Assembly (NCBI RefSeq): GCF_021462825.1
Contig: NZ_JAKEEB010000003.1
Coordinates: 62,001 to 126,000, forward strand
Source: Streptomyces glomeratus
GTDB taxonomy: Bacteria > Actinomycetota > Actinomycetes > Streptomycetales > Streptomycetaceae
Reading direction: 5' to 3'
DNA: 64,000 bases
Position 1 is the first letter of the stretch. Each line of letters starts with the position of its first letter. The position numbers and the translations under genes were made by a program. Shown here piece by piece: positions 29,358-37,085 of the stretch. A model generated the notes under the pieces. It was not told where the DNA came from and did no database searches. It was given only the letters and a program-made list of their open reading frames with translations.

Positions 29358-31333
29358 GTCACGGCCTCGCTCTCCTCCGTCGTCACCAGGTCGACCGCCG
29401 GGTGATGGCAGGCCGCCGTGTGCGTCCGTGTGCCCGCCAAGGCGGGCGCCGTCGTTCCGCACACCTCGCTCGCCCGCGGGCAGCGGTCCGCGAACCGGCA
29501 GCCCGCCGGGAAGTCGGCGGGCGCCGGAACGACCCCCTTGATCTGCGTCATCCGCGTGGCCGCCGACTCCAGGGACAGGACGCTGCCGAGCAGTCCGCGC
29601 GTGTAGTGGTGGGCCGGCGCCTCCACGAGGTCCGCGGTCACCCCGGTCTCCACGATCTGCCCGCCGTACATCACCACCACCCGGTCCGTGACGTCCGCCA
29701 CGAGCGCCAGGTCGTGCGAGACGAGGATCAGCGCGAACCCCAGTTCCGCCCGCAGCCGCAGCAGCAGTTCGATGACCTGCGCCTGAACGGTCACGTCCAG
29801 CGCGGTCGTCGGCTCGTCGGCGATGATCAGCTTCGGATCGCGGGAGAGCGCCAGGGCGATCAGGACCCGCTGACGCTGACCGCCGGACAGCTCGTGCGGA
29901 TAGCTGCGCAGGGTGCGTTCGGGGTCCAGCCCGACCATCGTCAGCAGTTCGGCCGGACTGCGTCGGCCGCCGCGCCGTACGACCTGTTTCAGCTGAGCCC
30001 GGATCGTCATCGCCGGGTTCAGGGAGGACAGCGCGTCCTGATAGATCATCGCCATCTCGTGGCCGAGCAGCCTGCGCCGTACCCGCATCGGCTCGGTGAG
30101 CAGGTCCCGCCCGCCGAACCGTACCCGGCCCCGTACCCGGGCGCCCTTCGGCTGGAGCCCCATGACCGTGAGCGCGGTGAGCGACTTCCCGCAGCCCGAC
30201 TCGCCCACCAGCCCGAGGACCTCGCCGGGGTGCACCTCGAAGCCGATGCCGTCGACGATGTCCACGCCGTGGTGCCGGCCGGGGAAGCCGACGACGAGGT
30301 TCTCCATCGCGAGCACCGGCGGGCCGTCCGGGAGCGGACGGGCGCGGGAGCGCAGCCGCCGGGCCGCCTCGGCGAGCCCCGGCAGCGCAGGCACCTCGCC
30401 GCTGCCCGGCTCCGGCGTCTCCCACCGGTCGCCGTCGCCCCGCACCCGGACGGCACGGGCCGCGGGAGCCGCCCACGCGTCCGAGACGCCCTCGGAGAGG
30501 ATGTTCAGCGACAGCACCGTGACCAGCATCAGCAGGCCCGGGAAGACCGTCGCCCACCAGCCGCCGGTCAGCACCATGTTCTTGCCGTCCGCGATGACGC
30601 TGCCCCACGAGGGGTCCGGGGGCCGTACGCCCGCCCCGATGAACGACAGCGACGCTTCGAACACGATGGCCTCGGCGACCTGAACGGTGCAGAAGACCAG
30701 CACGGGGGCGGCGCAGTTGACCGCCACGTGCCGCAGGACGATATGGGCAGTCCGCGCACCGATCACACGTTCGGCGGTGACATAGTCCTCGCCGTACTGG
30801 TCCAGCACGTTCGCCCGTACGACCCGGGCGACCGACGGGATGAACAGGAACGCGATCGCGCAGATGAGCACGGTGATGCCGCCGCCGAAGACGGAGATGA
30901 GGACGGCGGCGAGCGCGATGCCGGGGAACGCCATGACGACGTCCAGACAGCGCATCAGCGTCTCGTCGACGGCCTTGCGGGAGGTCGCCGCGACCGCGCC
31001 GAGCAGGGCCCCCACGGCCAGGGCCAGCGCGGTCGCCCCGAGCCCGATCGCGAGCGACCAGCGGGCCCCGTACATCAGCCGGCTCAGGATGTCCCGGCCG
31101 AGGCTGTCCTGCCCCATCCAGTGGCCGGCGGACGGGTGCCCGCTGCCGTCGACCGGCTCCTGCTGGTCGAGGGGGTCGTCCGGGGCGAGAACCGGTGCGA
31201 GCAGCGCCACCAGCACCACGGCCGCCAGGAAGCAGACGGCGGCCTTCGACAGCGGCGGCAGCCGGCGCCAGCCGCGCAGCCGGATACCGGGACGGGACAG
31301 GGCCGCGCCGAGGCCCCTGCGTGTGGTGATCAT
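29354..31333 (-). CDS. Fused ABC permease and ATPase (DppC-DppD fusion)
   Basis: A 659-residue natural fusion. Residues 1-290 are a DppC-type permease with six helices and the EAA-like loop GARTAHIVLRHVAVN. Residues 340-640 are a DppD-type ATPase with GESGCGKSLTAL, LSGGQRQRVLIAL, LIIADEPTTALD and the C-terminal CRFADRCPRASEVC motif. The same subunit layout (binding protein, permease, permease-ATPase fusion, ATPase) is known for the SatABCD and SiaEFGI sialic acid importers, which is why I read the locus as sialic acid uptake. ATG 31333 overlaps the permease stop by 4 bp. Confidence 0.92.
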   Translation of the reverse strand: MITTRRGLGAALSRPGIRLRGWRRLPPLSKAAVCFLAAVVLVALLAPVLAPDDPLDQQEPVDGSGHPSAGHWMGQDSLGRDILSRLMYGARWSLAIGLGATALALAVGALLGAVAATSRKAVDETLMRCLDVVMAFPGIALAAVLISVFGGGITVLICAIAFLFIPSVARVVRANVLDQYGEDYVTAERVIGARTAHIVLRHVAVNCAAPVLVFCTVQVAEAIVFEASLSFIGAGVRPPDPSWGSVIADGKNMVLTGGWWATVFPGLLMLVTVLSLNILSEGVSDAWAAPAARAVRVRGDGDRWETPEPGSGEVPALPGLAEAARRLRSRARPLPDGPPVLAMENLVVGFPGRHHGVDIVDGIGFEVHPGEVLGLVGESGCGKSLTALTVMGLQPKGARVRGRVRFGGRDLLTEPMRVRRRLLGHEMAMIYQDALSSLNPAMTIRAQLKQVVRRGGRRSPAELLTMVGLDPERTLRSYPHELSGGQRQRVLIALALSRDPKLIIADEPTTALDVTVQAQVIELLLRLRAELGFALILVSHDLALVADVTDRVVVMYGGQIVETGVTADLVEAPAHHYTRGLLGSVLSLESAATRMTQIKGVVPAPADFPAGCRFADRCPRASEVCGTTAPALAGTRTHTAACHHPAVDLVTTEESEAVT

Positions 31334-32292
31334 CGGGCCGCATCCCTCAGTCGCGGGTTGACCAGCAGATACAGGATGTCGATGGCGAGGTTGACGACCA
31401 CGAAGCCGGTCGCCGTGGTCAGTACGACGCCCTGGACGACGGCCGGGTCACCGTTCTTGACGGCGTCGATCATGAGTTTGCCCATCCCCGGCAGCGAGAA
31501 GATGGTCTCGATGACGACCGCTCCGCCCAGCAGGTACCCGACACGCAGGCCCAGCACGGTCAGCGGGTTGATGAGCGCGTTGCGCAGCACGTTCCGGCCG
31601 ACCACCACCCGAGGCGGCAGCCCGCTGCCGATCGCCGTACGCACGTAGTCCTTGTCCAGCTCCTCCACCACGGCCGTCCGCACGATCCTGGTCAGCTGTG
31701 CCGCCACCGGCAGCGACAGCGCGAACGCGGGCAGGATCATCGTCCGCAGCCACCCGGTGAAGGAGTCCGCCGGGTTGATGTATCCGCCGGTCGGGAACCA
31801 GCCCCGGTCGACCGCCAGGTACTGGATCATCAGCAGCGCCAGCCAGAACCCGGGAGCGGCGACCCCGGTCAGCGACACCACGCGGATGATCTGGTCCGGC
31901 AGCCGGTCCCGGTGGATCGCGGCCGTCACCCCGCCGGCCAGGGCCAGCACCACCGCGATGCCGAGCCCGAGGAAGGTGAGCTGGAGGGTGAGCGGCAGCG
32001 CGGTCGTGACCTGCTCGACCACCGGCGCCCGGGTAAGGGCGCTGGTGCCCATGTCGCCGTGGAGGAGATCGCCCACGAAGTGGACGTAGCGCACCGGCAG
32101 CGGGTCGAGCAGCCCGTTGTGCTCCCGGAAGTCGTGCAGTTGCTGCGGTGTCGGGTTGGCGCCCTGGAAGAACGCGGACGCCGGGTCGACGTCCGAGAAC
32201 CGCATCACGAGGAACACGAACAGCACGATGCCGAGCATCAGCGGCACCAGCAGCAGGACACGGCGGGCCAGGATTCCGGCGACGGCGGCCAT
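31330..32292 (-). CDS. Dpp-type ABC transporter permease (DppB-like)
   Basis: A 320-residue inner-membrane permease with an N-terminal helix (RRVLLLVPLMLGIVLFVFLVM), a periplasm-type domain and five further helices with the EAA-like loop SGLPPRVVVGRNVLRNAL. It partners the fused permease-ATPase downstream, with which it overlaps by 4 bp, and the lipoprotein upstream, from which it is separated by 19 bp. Confidence 0.92.
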   Translation of the reverse strand: MAAVAGILARRVLLLVPLMLGIVLFVFLVMRFSDVDPASAFFQGANPTPQQLHDFREHNGLLDPLPVRYVHFVGDLLHGDMGTSALTRAPVVEQVTTALPLTLQLTFLGLGIAVVLALAGGVTAAIHRDRLPDQIIRVVSLTGVAAPGFWLALLMIQYLAVDRGWFPTGGYINPADSFTGWLRTMILPAFALSLPVAAQLTRIVRTAVVEELDKDYVRTAIGSGLPPRVVVGRNVLRNALINPLTVLGLRVGYLLGGAVVIETIFSLPGMGKLMIDAVKNGDPAVVQGVVLTTATGFVVVNLAIDILYLLVNPRLRDAAR

Positions 32293-32311
32293 GGACCAAC
32301 TCCCGAAGTCG

Positions 32312-33940
32312 CTAGACCCACTTGGCCTGGAGAAGGTTGATGCCCGGGTAGGGCTGTGCCCTTATTCCGGTGAGTTCCCTGGGGTTCCAGGCGGTCATCA
32401 GCTCGTTGTGGACGACCGGATAGAGCACGGCCTGTTCGGCGACGACGTCGATGTAGTCCTGGATCATCGCCTTCTTCCGCTCCGGGTCGGACTCCCGGGT
32501 CGCCCGGTCCATGTCCGCGAAGAGCTTCTCGGCGACGGGGTCGTCGGCCCAGCGGGCGTACTGCATCCACAGGTTCTGCGGGCCGTAGTTGTAGTGCATG
32601 ATCAGGTCCGCGTCGAGGCCGAACTGGTTGGGGTTCGAGGCGGCGGCGACGACCTGGTAGTCCTGCTTCTGGTCCATCTTCGTGAAGACGGCCGTGGTCT
32701 CCTGCGGTGACAGCGTGGTCCGTACGCCGATCGCGTCCCAGGAGGACTTGATGGTGGGCAGGCAGTCGACGATCCAGCTCACGTTCACCGCGAGAAGGTC
32801 GATGCTCAGCCCGCTGACCCCGGCCTCCTTCAGCAGCGCCTTCGCCCTCTCGGGGTCGTGGTCGTAGACCGTCTTCGCCCGCCGGTACGCCGGATTGGCC
32901 TCGTTGAGGAAGGAGGTCGACGGCTTGCCGTGTCCCTTCAGAGCCACCTCGACCATCTTGCCGGTGTCGATGGCGTAGTGCAGCGCCTGCCGGACGCGGA
33001 CGTCGTCGAAGGGCTTGTGCCGGGTGTTGAACATCAGGAACAGGTTGTTCATCCCGGACCCGCCCCGCACCGTCAGCCCGCTCGCCGCGAGCTGCCGGAT
33101 GTTGGCGTAGGGGATGTTGTCCGCGATCTGTGCCCCCGCGTCGGCGCCCGAGATCCTGGCGACGCGCGGCGCGGCGTCGACGATCGTCAGCCAGTTCATC
33201 TTCTTGAACGCGGGTTTGCGCGGCCCGTTGTAGTCGGCGAACGCCTCGAAGGTGGTGTTGGACTTCGGGTGGTGCGCGGTCTGCCGGTACGGCCCGGAGC
33301 CCACCGCCAGTCCCTTGATCGCGTCGTCCCAGGCCCCGGGGCGGGAGAAGACGTGCTTGGGCATGATCTTCGCCAGGGTCAGCCGCGAGAGACCGTCCGG
33401 GAAGGGGAACTTGAGCACCAGCTCGACGGTCCGCGCGTCGACCTTGCGTACCTCGCTCAGCCAGCTCGCGAAGAACCCCTTGCCGAGGGTCTGGGTGCCC
33501 GGGTCCAGGATCCGGTCGAAGACGAACACCACGTCGTCGGCCGTGACCGGATGCCCGTCGTGGAACTTCGCCCCGGCCCGCAGGGTGAACCTCCAGGACG
33601 TGGGGCCGGGGTCCTTCGGCACCTCGGTGGCGAGAGCCGCGTACGGCTCGCGCGAGATGGGGTCCGTGTCGAGCAGGCCCTCGTAGATATGGTTGTTGGC
33701 TGCCATGCAGAAGGCCGAGGCGGTCTGGGTGGGATCCCAGCTGCCGTCGTTGCCGTAGCCGATGACCGCGGTCAGCGTCCGGTTCCTGCCACCCCCGCTG
33801 CCGGTGTCGTTGGTGGACTCCGGGCCCGAGGAGCAGGCGGCCAGCGACGAGGACAGGGCGGCGGCCGCGCCCAGCGCGCCGGAGTACTTCAGGAACGCCC
33901 GGCGGTCCGGCACCGGTACGTCGAGGGTCACGTCGCGCAC
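32312..33940 (-). CDS. Extracellular solute-binding lipoprotein (family 5), twin-Arg exported
   Basis: A 542-residue DppA/OppA-type binding protein. The N-terminus has RRAFLKYSGALGAAAALSSS followed by the lipobox LAAC, a twin-Arg lipoprotein signal; mature protein starts at the Cys near residue 35. The SBP5 core is seen in GAKFHDGHPVTADDVVF and LHYAIDTGKMV. It supplies substrate to the downstream permeases. By context the ligand is sialic acid or a related oligosaccharide or peptide; the family mostly binds peptides, so this is an inference. Confidence 0.9.
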   Translation of the reverse strand: MRDVTLDVPVPDRRAFLKYSGALGAAAALSSSLAACSSGPESTNDTGSGGGRNRTLTAVIGYGNDGSWDPTQTASAFCMAANNHIYEGLLDTDPISREPYAALATEVPKDPGPTSWRFTLRAGAKFHDGHPVTADDVVFVFDRILDPGTQTLGKGFFASWLSEVRKVDARTVELVLKFPFPDGLSRLTLAKIMPKHVFSRPGAWDDAIKGLAVGSGPYRQTAHHPKSNTTFEAFADYNGPRKPAFKKMNWLTIVDAAPRVARISGADAGAQIADNIPYANIRQLAASGLTVRGGSGMNNLFLMFNTRHKPFDDVRVRQALHYAIDTGKMVEVALKGHGKPSTSFLNEANPAYRRAKTVYDHDPERAKALLKEAGVSGLSIDLLAVNVSWIVDCLPTIKSSWDAIGVRTTLSPQETTAVFTKMDQKQDYQVVAAASNPNQFGLDADLIMHYNYGPQNLWMQYARWADDPVAEKLFADMDRATRESDPERKKAMIQDYIDVVAEQAVLYPVVHNELMTAWNPRELTGIRAQPYPGINLLQAKWV

Positions 33941-34188
33941 GGTTCCTCCAGCAAAGGTGGACGGAGTGAGAGCTTCGGACTGGGGCTCGAGGAGGGGGGA
34001 GATACGACGTCCTACGTCATGGGCGGCAGCGCGACCATAGGTGGGGGCGTGAGGGCGGTCAAGGGGACCTACACGAATGGCCCAGCCGTCAAAGGTGCGA
34101 CCAATGACGGCTTGAAATGCGGTTAGTTGACGTTTTCATTCGTGCCGGGGACGGGACGCCCGAGGAGCACGCGCGTACGATGCGGCGC
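33941..34188. promoter_or_regulatory. Divergent region between binding protein and GntR regulator, with inverted repeat and leaderless -10
   Basis: GACGT (34006-34010) and ACGTC (34014-34018) form an inverted repeat with a 3-bp spacer, a candidate half-site pair for the divergently encoded GntR protein. On the plus strand TACGAT at 34176-34181 lies 7 bases before ATG 34189, a leaderless-type promoter for the regulator. No gene fits in between. Confidence 0.4.
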
Positions 34189-34929
34189 ATGTCCGATGAC
34201 CCCGGGAACCGGCGCAGGATCGAGCGGCGCGTGAGCAGCCGGATCCAGCGCGAGGTCATGCAACTCATCCTCGATCGCAAACTCAGGCCCGGCGCACCGC
34301 TGCCCACGGAGTCGGAGCTGATGGAGAATCTCGGGGTGAGCCGCAACTCGGTCCGTGAGGCGCTCAAGGCCCTTCAGGCGCTCGACATCGTGGAGATCCG
34401 GCACGGTTACGGGACGTATGTCGGGCAGGCGTCGCTGACCCCTTTCGTCGACGGACTCACCTTCCGCACGCTCACCCGGCCCGACGACGAGATGGACGCC
34501 CTGAACGAGATCCTCCAGGTCCGCGAGGTGCTGGAGGAGGGACTGATCAGGCGGGTCGCCCTGACGCTGTCCGAGCCGGAGCTGGAGCGTCTGGAGGCGG
34601 TGGTGGCCCGCATGGAGGAAGCCGGCGGCCAGGGCCGGTCCTTTCCCGAACTGGACCGCGAGTTCCACGAATTGCTCTACGGCTCGCTGGGCAACGCGCT
34701 CGTGCCGCAGTTGCTGAGCGCGTTCTGGACGGTCTTCCGGCGGGTCGCCCGTGCCCGGGACTGGGCGGACGGCACGGCCCCGCAGCTGACGGCGCGCCGC
34801 CACCGGGACATCGTCACGGCCCTGCGGGCACGGGACGTCGAGGGCGCGGAGCGGGCGATGGCGGACCACTTCCGGGGCATCGAGGACCGTACGGCCCAGG
34901 AGTACGGCGAGCCGTCCGGTGGCTTCTGA
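34189..34929 (+). CDS. FadR-subfamily GntR transcriptional regulator
   Basis: A 246-residue regulator. The N-terminal winged helix spans about residues 8-75 (LPTESELMENLGVSRNSVREALKALQALDIVEIRHGYGTYV). The all-helical FCD ligand domain follows, with the metal-binding Asp/His pattern in FPELDREFHELLYGSLGN and HRDIVTALRARD. ATG 34189 is preferred because of the -10 TACGAT 7 bases upstream; ATG 34180 and 34117 are in frame but have no better signal. It is divergent from the ABC operon and is its likely local repressor, responding to a sugar acid or sialic acid derivative. Confidence 0.85.
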   Translation: MSDDPGNRRRIERRVSSRIQREVMQLILDRKLRPGAPLPTESELMENLGVSRNSVREALKALQALDIVEIRHGYGTYVGQASLTPFVDGLTFRTLTRPDDEMDALNEILQVREVLEEGLIRRVALTLSEPELERLEAVVARMEEAGGQGRSFPELDREFHELLYGSLGNALVPQLLSAFWTVFRRVARARDWADGTAPQLTARRHRDIVTALRARDVEGAERAMADHFRGIEDRTAQEYGEPSGGF

Positions 34930-35013
34930 GACCTGCCGTCACCGCAGGCCCGCGGCGCCGGGGGCGCCGCGAAAACGCTGCACCCGCGCCCACCGGTGGC
35001 CGAGACTGGGGCG

Positions 35014-35451
35014 ATGACGGACACAGGACGGTGGGAGCCGGGCGCGCCCGGCGTGCTGCGGCTGCCGTCCGGGCGGCTGGTGCGCGGGCGGGCGCTGCGG
35101 CGTCCGCTGCCCGAGGGCCCGGTGCCCGACTACGCGGTGTACCTCCTCGGCAAACGGCCTCCGCGGGTGCCCTGGGAGTACGACTGGCTGCGCTGGCCCG
35201 ACTTCCGGTTGCCGGCCGACCGTACCGAGGCGCGGCGGCTGTTCGCCCAGGTCTGGACCCGGGCCGCTACGGCGCGCGCCGAGATCGCCTGCGGCGGCGG
35301 CCGCGGCCGCACCGGAACGGCGCTGGCCTGCCTGGCCGTGCTGGACGGCGTGCCGCCGCGCGAGGCCGTGGAGTTCGTACGCGCCCGCTACGACCGGCAC
35401 GCCGTGGAGACGCCCTGGCAGCGGCGCTATGTGGAACGCTTCACCGGCTGA
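35014..35451 (+). CDS. Small protein-tyrosine phosphatase-like protein
   Basis: A 145-residue protein with the cysteine phosphatase P-loop ACGGGRGRTGTAL (Cys-x5-Arg followed by Thr-Gly) near residues 96-107, and an Asp-containing WPDFRLPAD stretch upstream that could give the general acid. The size fits compact dual-specificity or archaeal-type PTPs. The substrate cannot be told. GTG 34996 is a possible longer start. The gene is convergent with the GNAT gene. Confidence 0.8.
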   Translation: MTDTGRWEPGAPGVLRLPSGRLVRGRALRRPLPEGPVPDYAVYLLGKRPPRVPWEYDWLRWPDFRLPADRTEARRLFAQVWTRAATARAEIACGGGRGRTGTALACLAVLDGVPPREAVEFVRARYDRHAVETPWQRRYVERFTG

Positions 35452-35469
35452 GCTCCCGGCGCCCCCGGC

Positions 35470-36003
35470 TCACAGGCTCAGCTCCAGCACCAGGCGGTGC
35501 TCGCCCGGTCCGAAGTAGTTCCTGCGGAGCCCGCCGTCGGCTGCCGCCGGGGCGAATCCGGAGGACTTGTACAGGGCGATGGCCGCCGCGTTGGTGGGGT
35601 CGACGGTGAGCCTGACCTCCCGGACGCCGTCGTTGCGCAGCTGCCGCAGTATCTCCAGCATCAGCCGCCGCCCCAGTCCCTCCCCGCGCCGTTCCCGGGC
35701 GACGCCCAGGCCCAGCACCCAGCCGGTGCCGAGCACTGTGCCGGCCAGGACATAGCCCTGCAACGCCTCACCGTCGTCGAGGACGAAGAGGTGATCGGCG
35801 TACATGTCGAACAGCTGCCGCAGCATGAAGTACGGGTACGCCACCTCCTGGAAGACCTCCCGGTCGAGCCGGTGCAGCTCCGGCAGGTCCGCCTCGGTGA
35901 CCCCTCTCATCCGCACGGGCCGTTTGCGTGCGGGAGGGAAAAGGCCCTGGCCGGTGAGTGACGCGAAGGGATCTCCTGAGCGTTCCGCTGGATGAGCGGT
36001 CAT
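35470..36003 (-). CDS. GNAT family N-acetyltransferase
   Basis: A 177-residue acetyltransferase. The acetyl-CoA pyrophosphate loop is RERRGEGLGRRLM (motif A, Q/RxxGxG/A), with LTVDPTNAAAIALYKSSGF as motif B. The length, and the NAAAIALYKSSGF stretch, resemble RimI-type protein acetyltransferases, but the acceptor is unknown. It is transcribed away from the methyltransferase gene across a 247-bp gap. Confidence 0.87.
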   Translation of the reverse strand: MTAHPAERSGDPFASLTGQGLFPPARKRPVRMRGVTEADLPELHRLDREVFQEVAYPYFMLRQLFDMYADHLFVLDDGEALQGYVLAGTVLGTGWVLGLGVARERRGEGLGRRLMLEILRQLRNDGVREVRLTVDPTNAAAIALYKSSGFAPAAADGGLRRNYFGPGEHRLVLELSL

Positions 36004-36250
36004 GCCACCCCCTGGTCAAAGGTCGGGGACGCGCGGGCCCCATATGGGTGAATACGACTCGGATGGCGCACACCCTGCCGTCCGGTTCGCTTTCGGCAGG
36101 GTTTTGACCAGCATCTCCCGCCGGTGTCCGCCTGCTCAAGGAGGGTTCAGGACCAAGGGGCCGATTCACCGTCGCCCGTCCGGCCGTCCGGGGGTCCCTC
36201 CGTCGCGGCAAAGGGGATCCCCGTCCACTCGCCCGTTGGTACGGTTAAGC
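36004..36250. promoter_or_regulatory. Divergent region before the SCO2525-type cluster; leaderless -10 for the methyltransferase
   Basis: This 247-bp gap holds no supportable gene. TACGGT at 36240-36245 lies 5 bases before ATG 36251, and there is no ribosome site, so the methyltransferase message is probably leaderless. I do not see a clear -35. Confidence 0.4.
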
Positions 36251-37036
36251 ATGGACCTGGCAGCCCCAGCGGGGGCACCCAAACTCAACGCGGATGCCCC
36301 GTGGGACGCATTCGACCCTCACGCGTACATCGACCGCAATTACCGTGAGCTGCTCGACGTGGACGCGGAGATCATCGCGTATGTGCGCGATCACTTCAGC
36401 GATCATTTCCGTGGGCATTTCGAACGTCCGGTTCTGGGTATTGACGTCGGTGCAGGTGCCAACCTCTATCCGGCTCTGTCCATGCTGCCGTGGTGCAAGG
36501 AGATCACCCAGCTGGAGCTTTCACGCGCGAACGTCGAGTATCTGAGGGAACAGCGGGTCAACTTCGACCCGGGCTGGGACAGTTTCTGGCGGGTGCTGCG
36601 AGAGGGCCCGGCCTATCGCGACATCGACGAAAACCGGAGGGCGAGATTCGCCGACGCCGTCCGGGTCGAGCGCGGCAACCTCTTCGATCTGGTCCGCCGT
36701 CCCGCGCACTGGGCCATCGGAACGATGTTCTTCGTCGCCGAGTCCATGTCCGACTCCCATGCGGAGTTCCGCCGCGGCGTCGCGTGCTTCATGCGGGCCC
36801 TGGCGCCCGGTGCCCCCTTCGCCGCCGCGTTCATGGCCCGCTCCACTGGGTATGACGTCGGCGACGAACATTTTCCGGCGTGTGATGTGGACGAGTTGCA
36901 GGTGCACCAGAGTCTGCGGCCGTACGCCGGAAAAGTCGCCGTCCTGGGGCTCAAGAAGCCGACGGACATGGTGCGTCCGGGGCACGAGGGAATGATCCTG
37001 GCCCTCGGTCACCGGAATTCCGTGGTCCACTTCTGA
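36251..37036 (+). CDS. SCO2525-family SAM-dependent methyltransferase, NNMT/PNMT-like
   Basis: A 261-residue methyltransferase. SAM motif I is VLGIDVGAGANLYPALSML, followed by ITQLELSRANVEYLREQ and DPGWDSFWRVL. This order is close to the NNMT/PNMT/TEMT small-molecule amine methyltransferases, in which GSGPTIYQ, LxDY and the tryptophan region occupy the same places. It is the first gene of the conserved actinobacterial set known as SCO2525 to SCO2521. The substrate is unknown. Codon use is noticeably less GC-extreme in the first 60 codons. Start by leaderless -10 signal and by homology of length. Confidence 0.8.
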   Translation: MDLAAPAGAPKLNADAPWDAFDPHAYIDRNYRELLDVDAEIIAYVRDHFSDHFRGHFERPVLGIDVGAGANLYPALSMLPWCKEITQLELSRANVEYLREQRVNFDPGWDSFWRVLREGPAYRDIDENRRARFADAVRVERGNLFDLVRRPAHWAIGTMFFVAESMSDSHAEFRRGVACFMRALAPGAPFAAAFMARSTGYDVGDEHFPACDVDELQVHQSLRPYAGKVAVLGLKKPTDMVRPGHEGMILALGHRNSVVHF

Positions 37037-37085
37037 CCGAGGGCACGGAATACAGGGCAGAGCGACCTGTGTGAGGGGCATGGGG

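Noticed and set aside
28227-31343. Apparent 1038-residue fusion on the minus strand
   Set aside because: Its first two thirds are the wrong frame of the permease-ATPase gene, rich in Arg/Pro/Gly. The real ATPase begins at GTG 29357 with a GTGA overlap.
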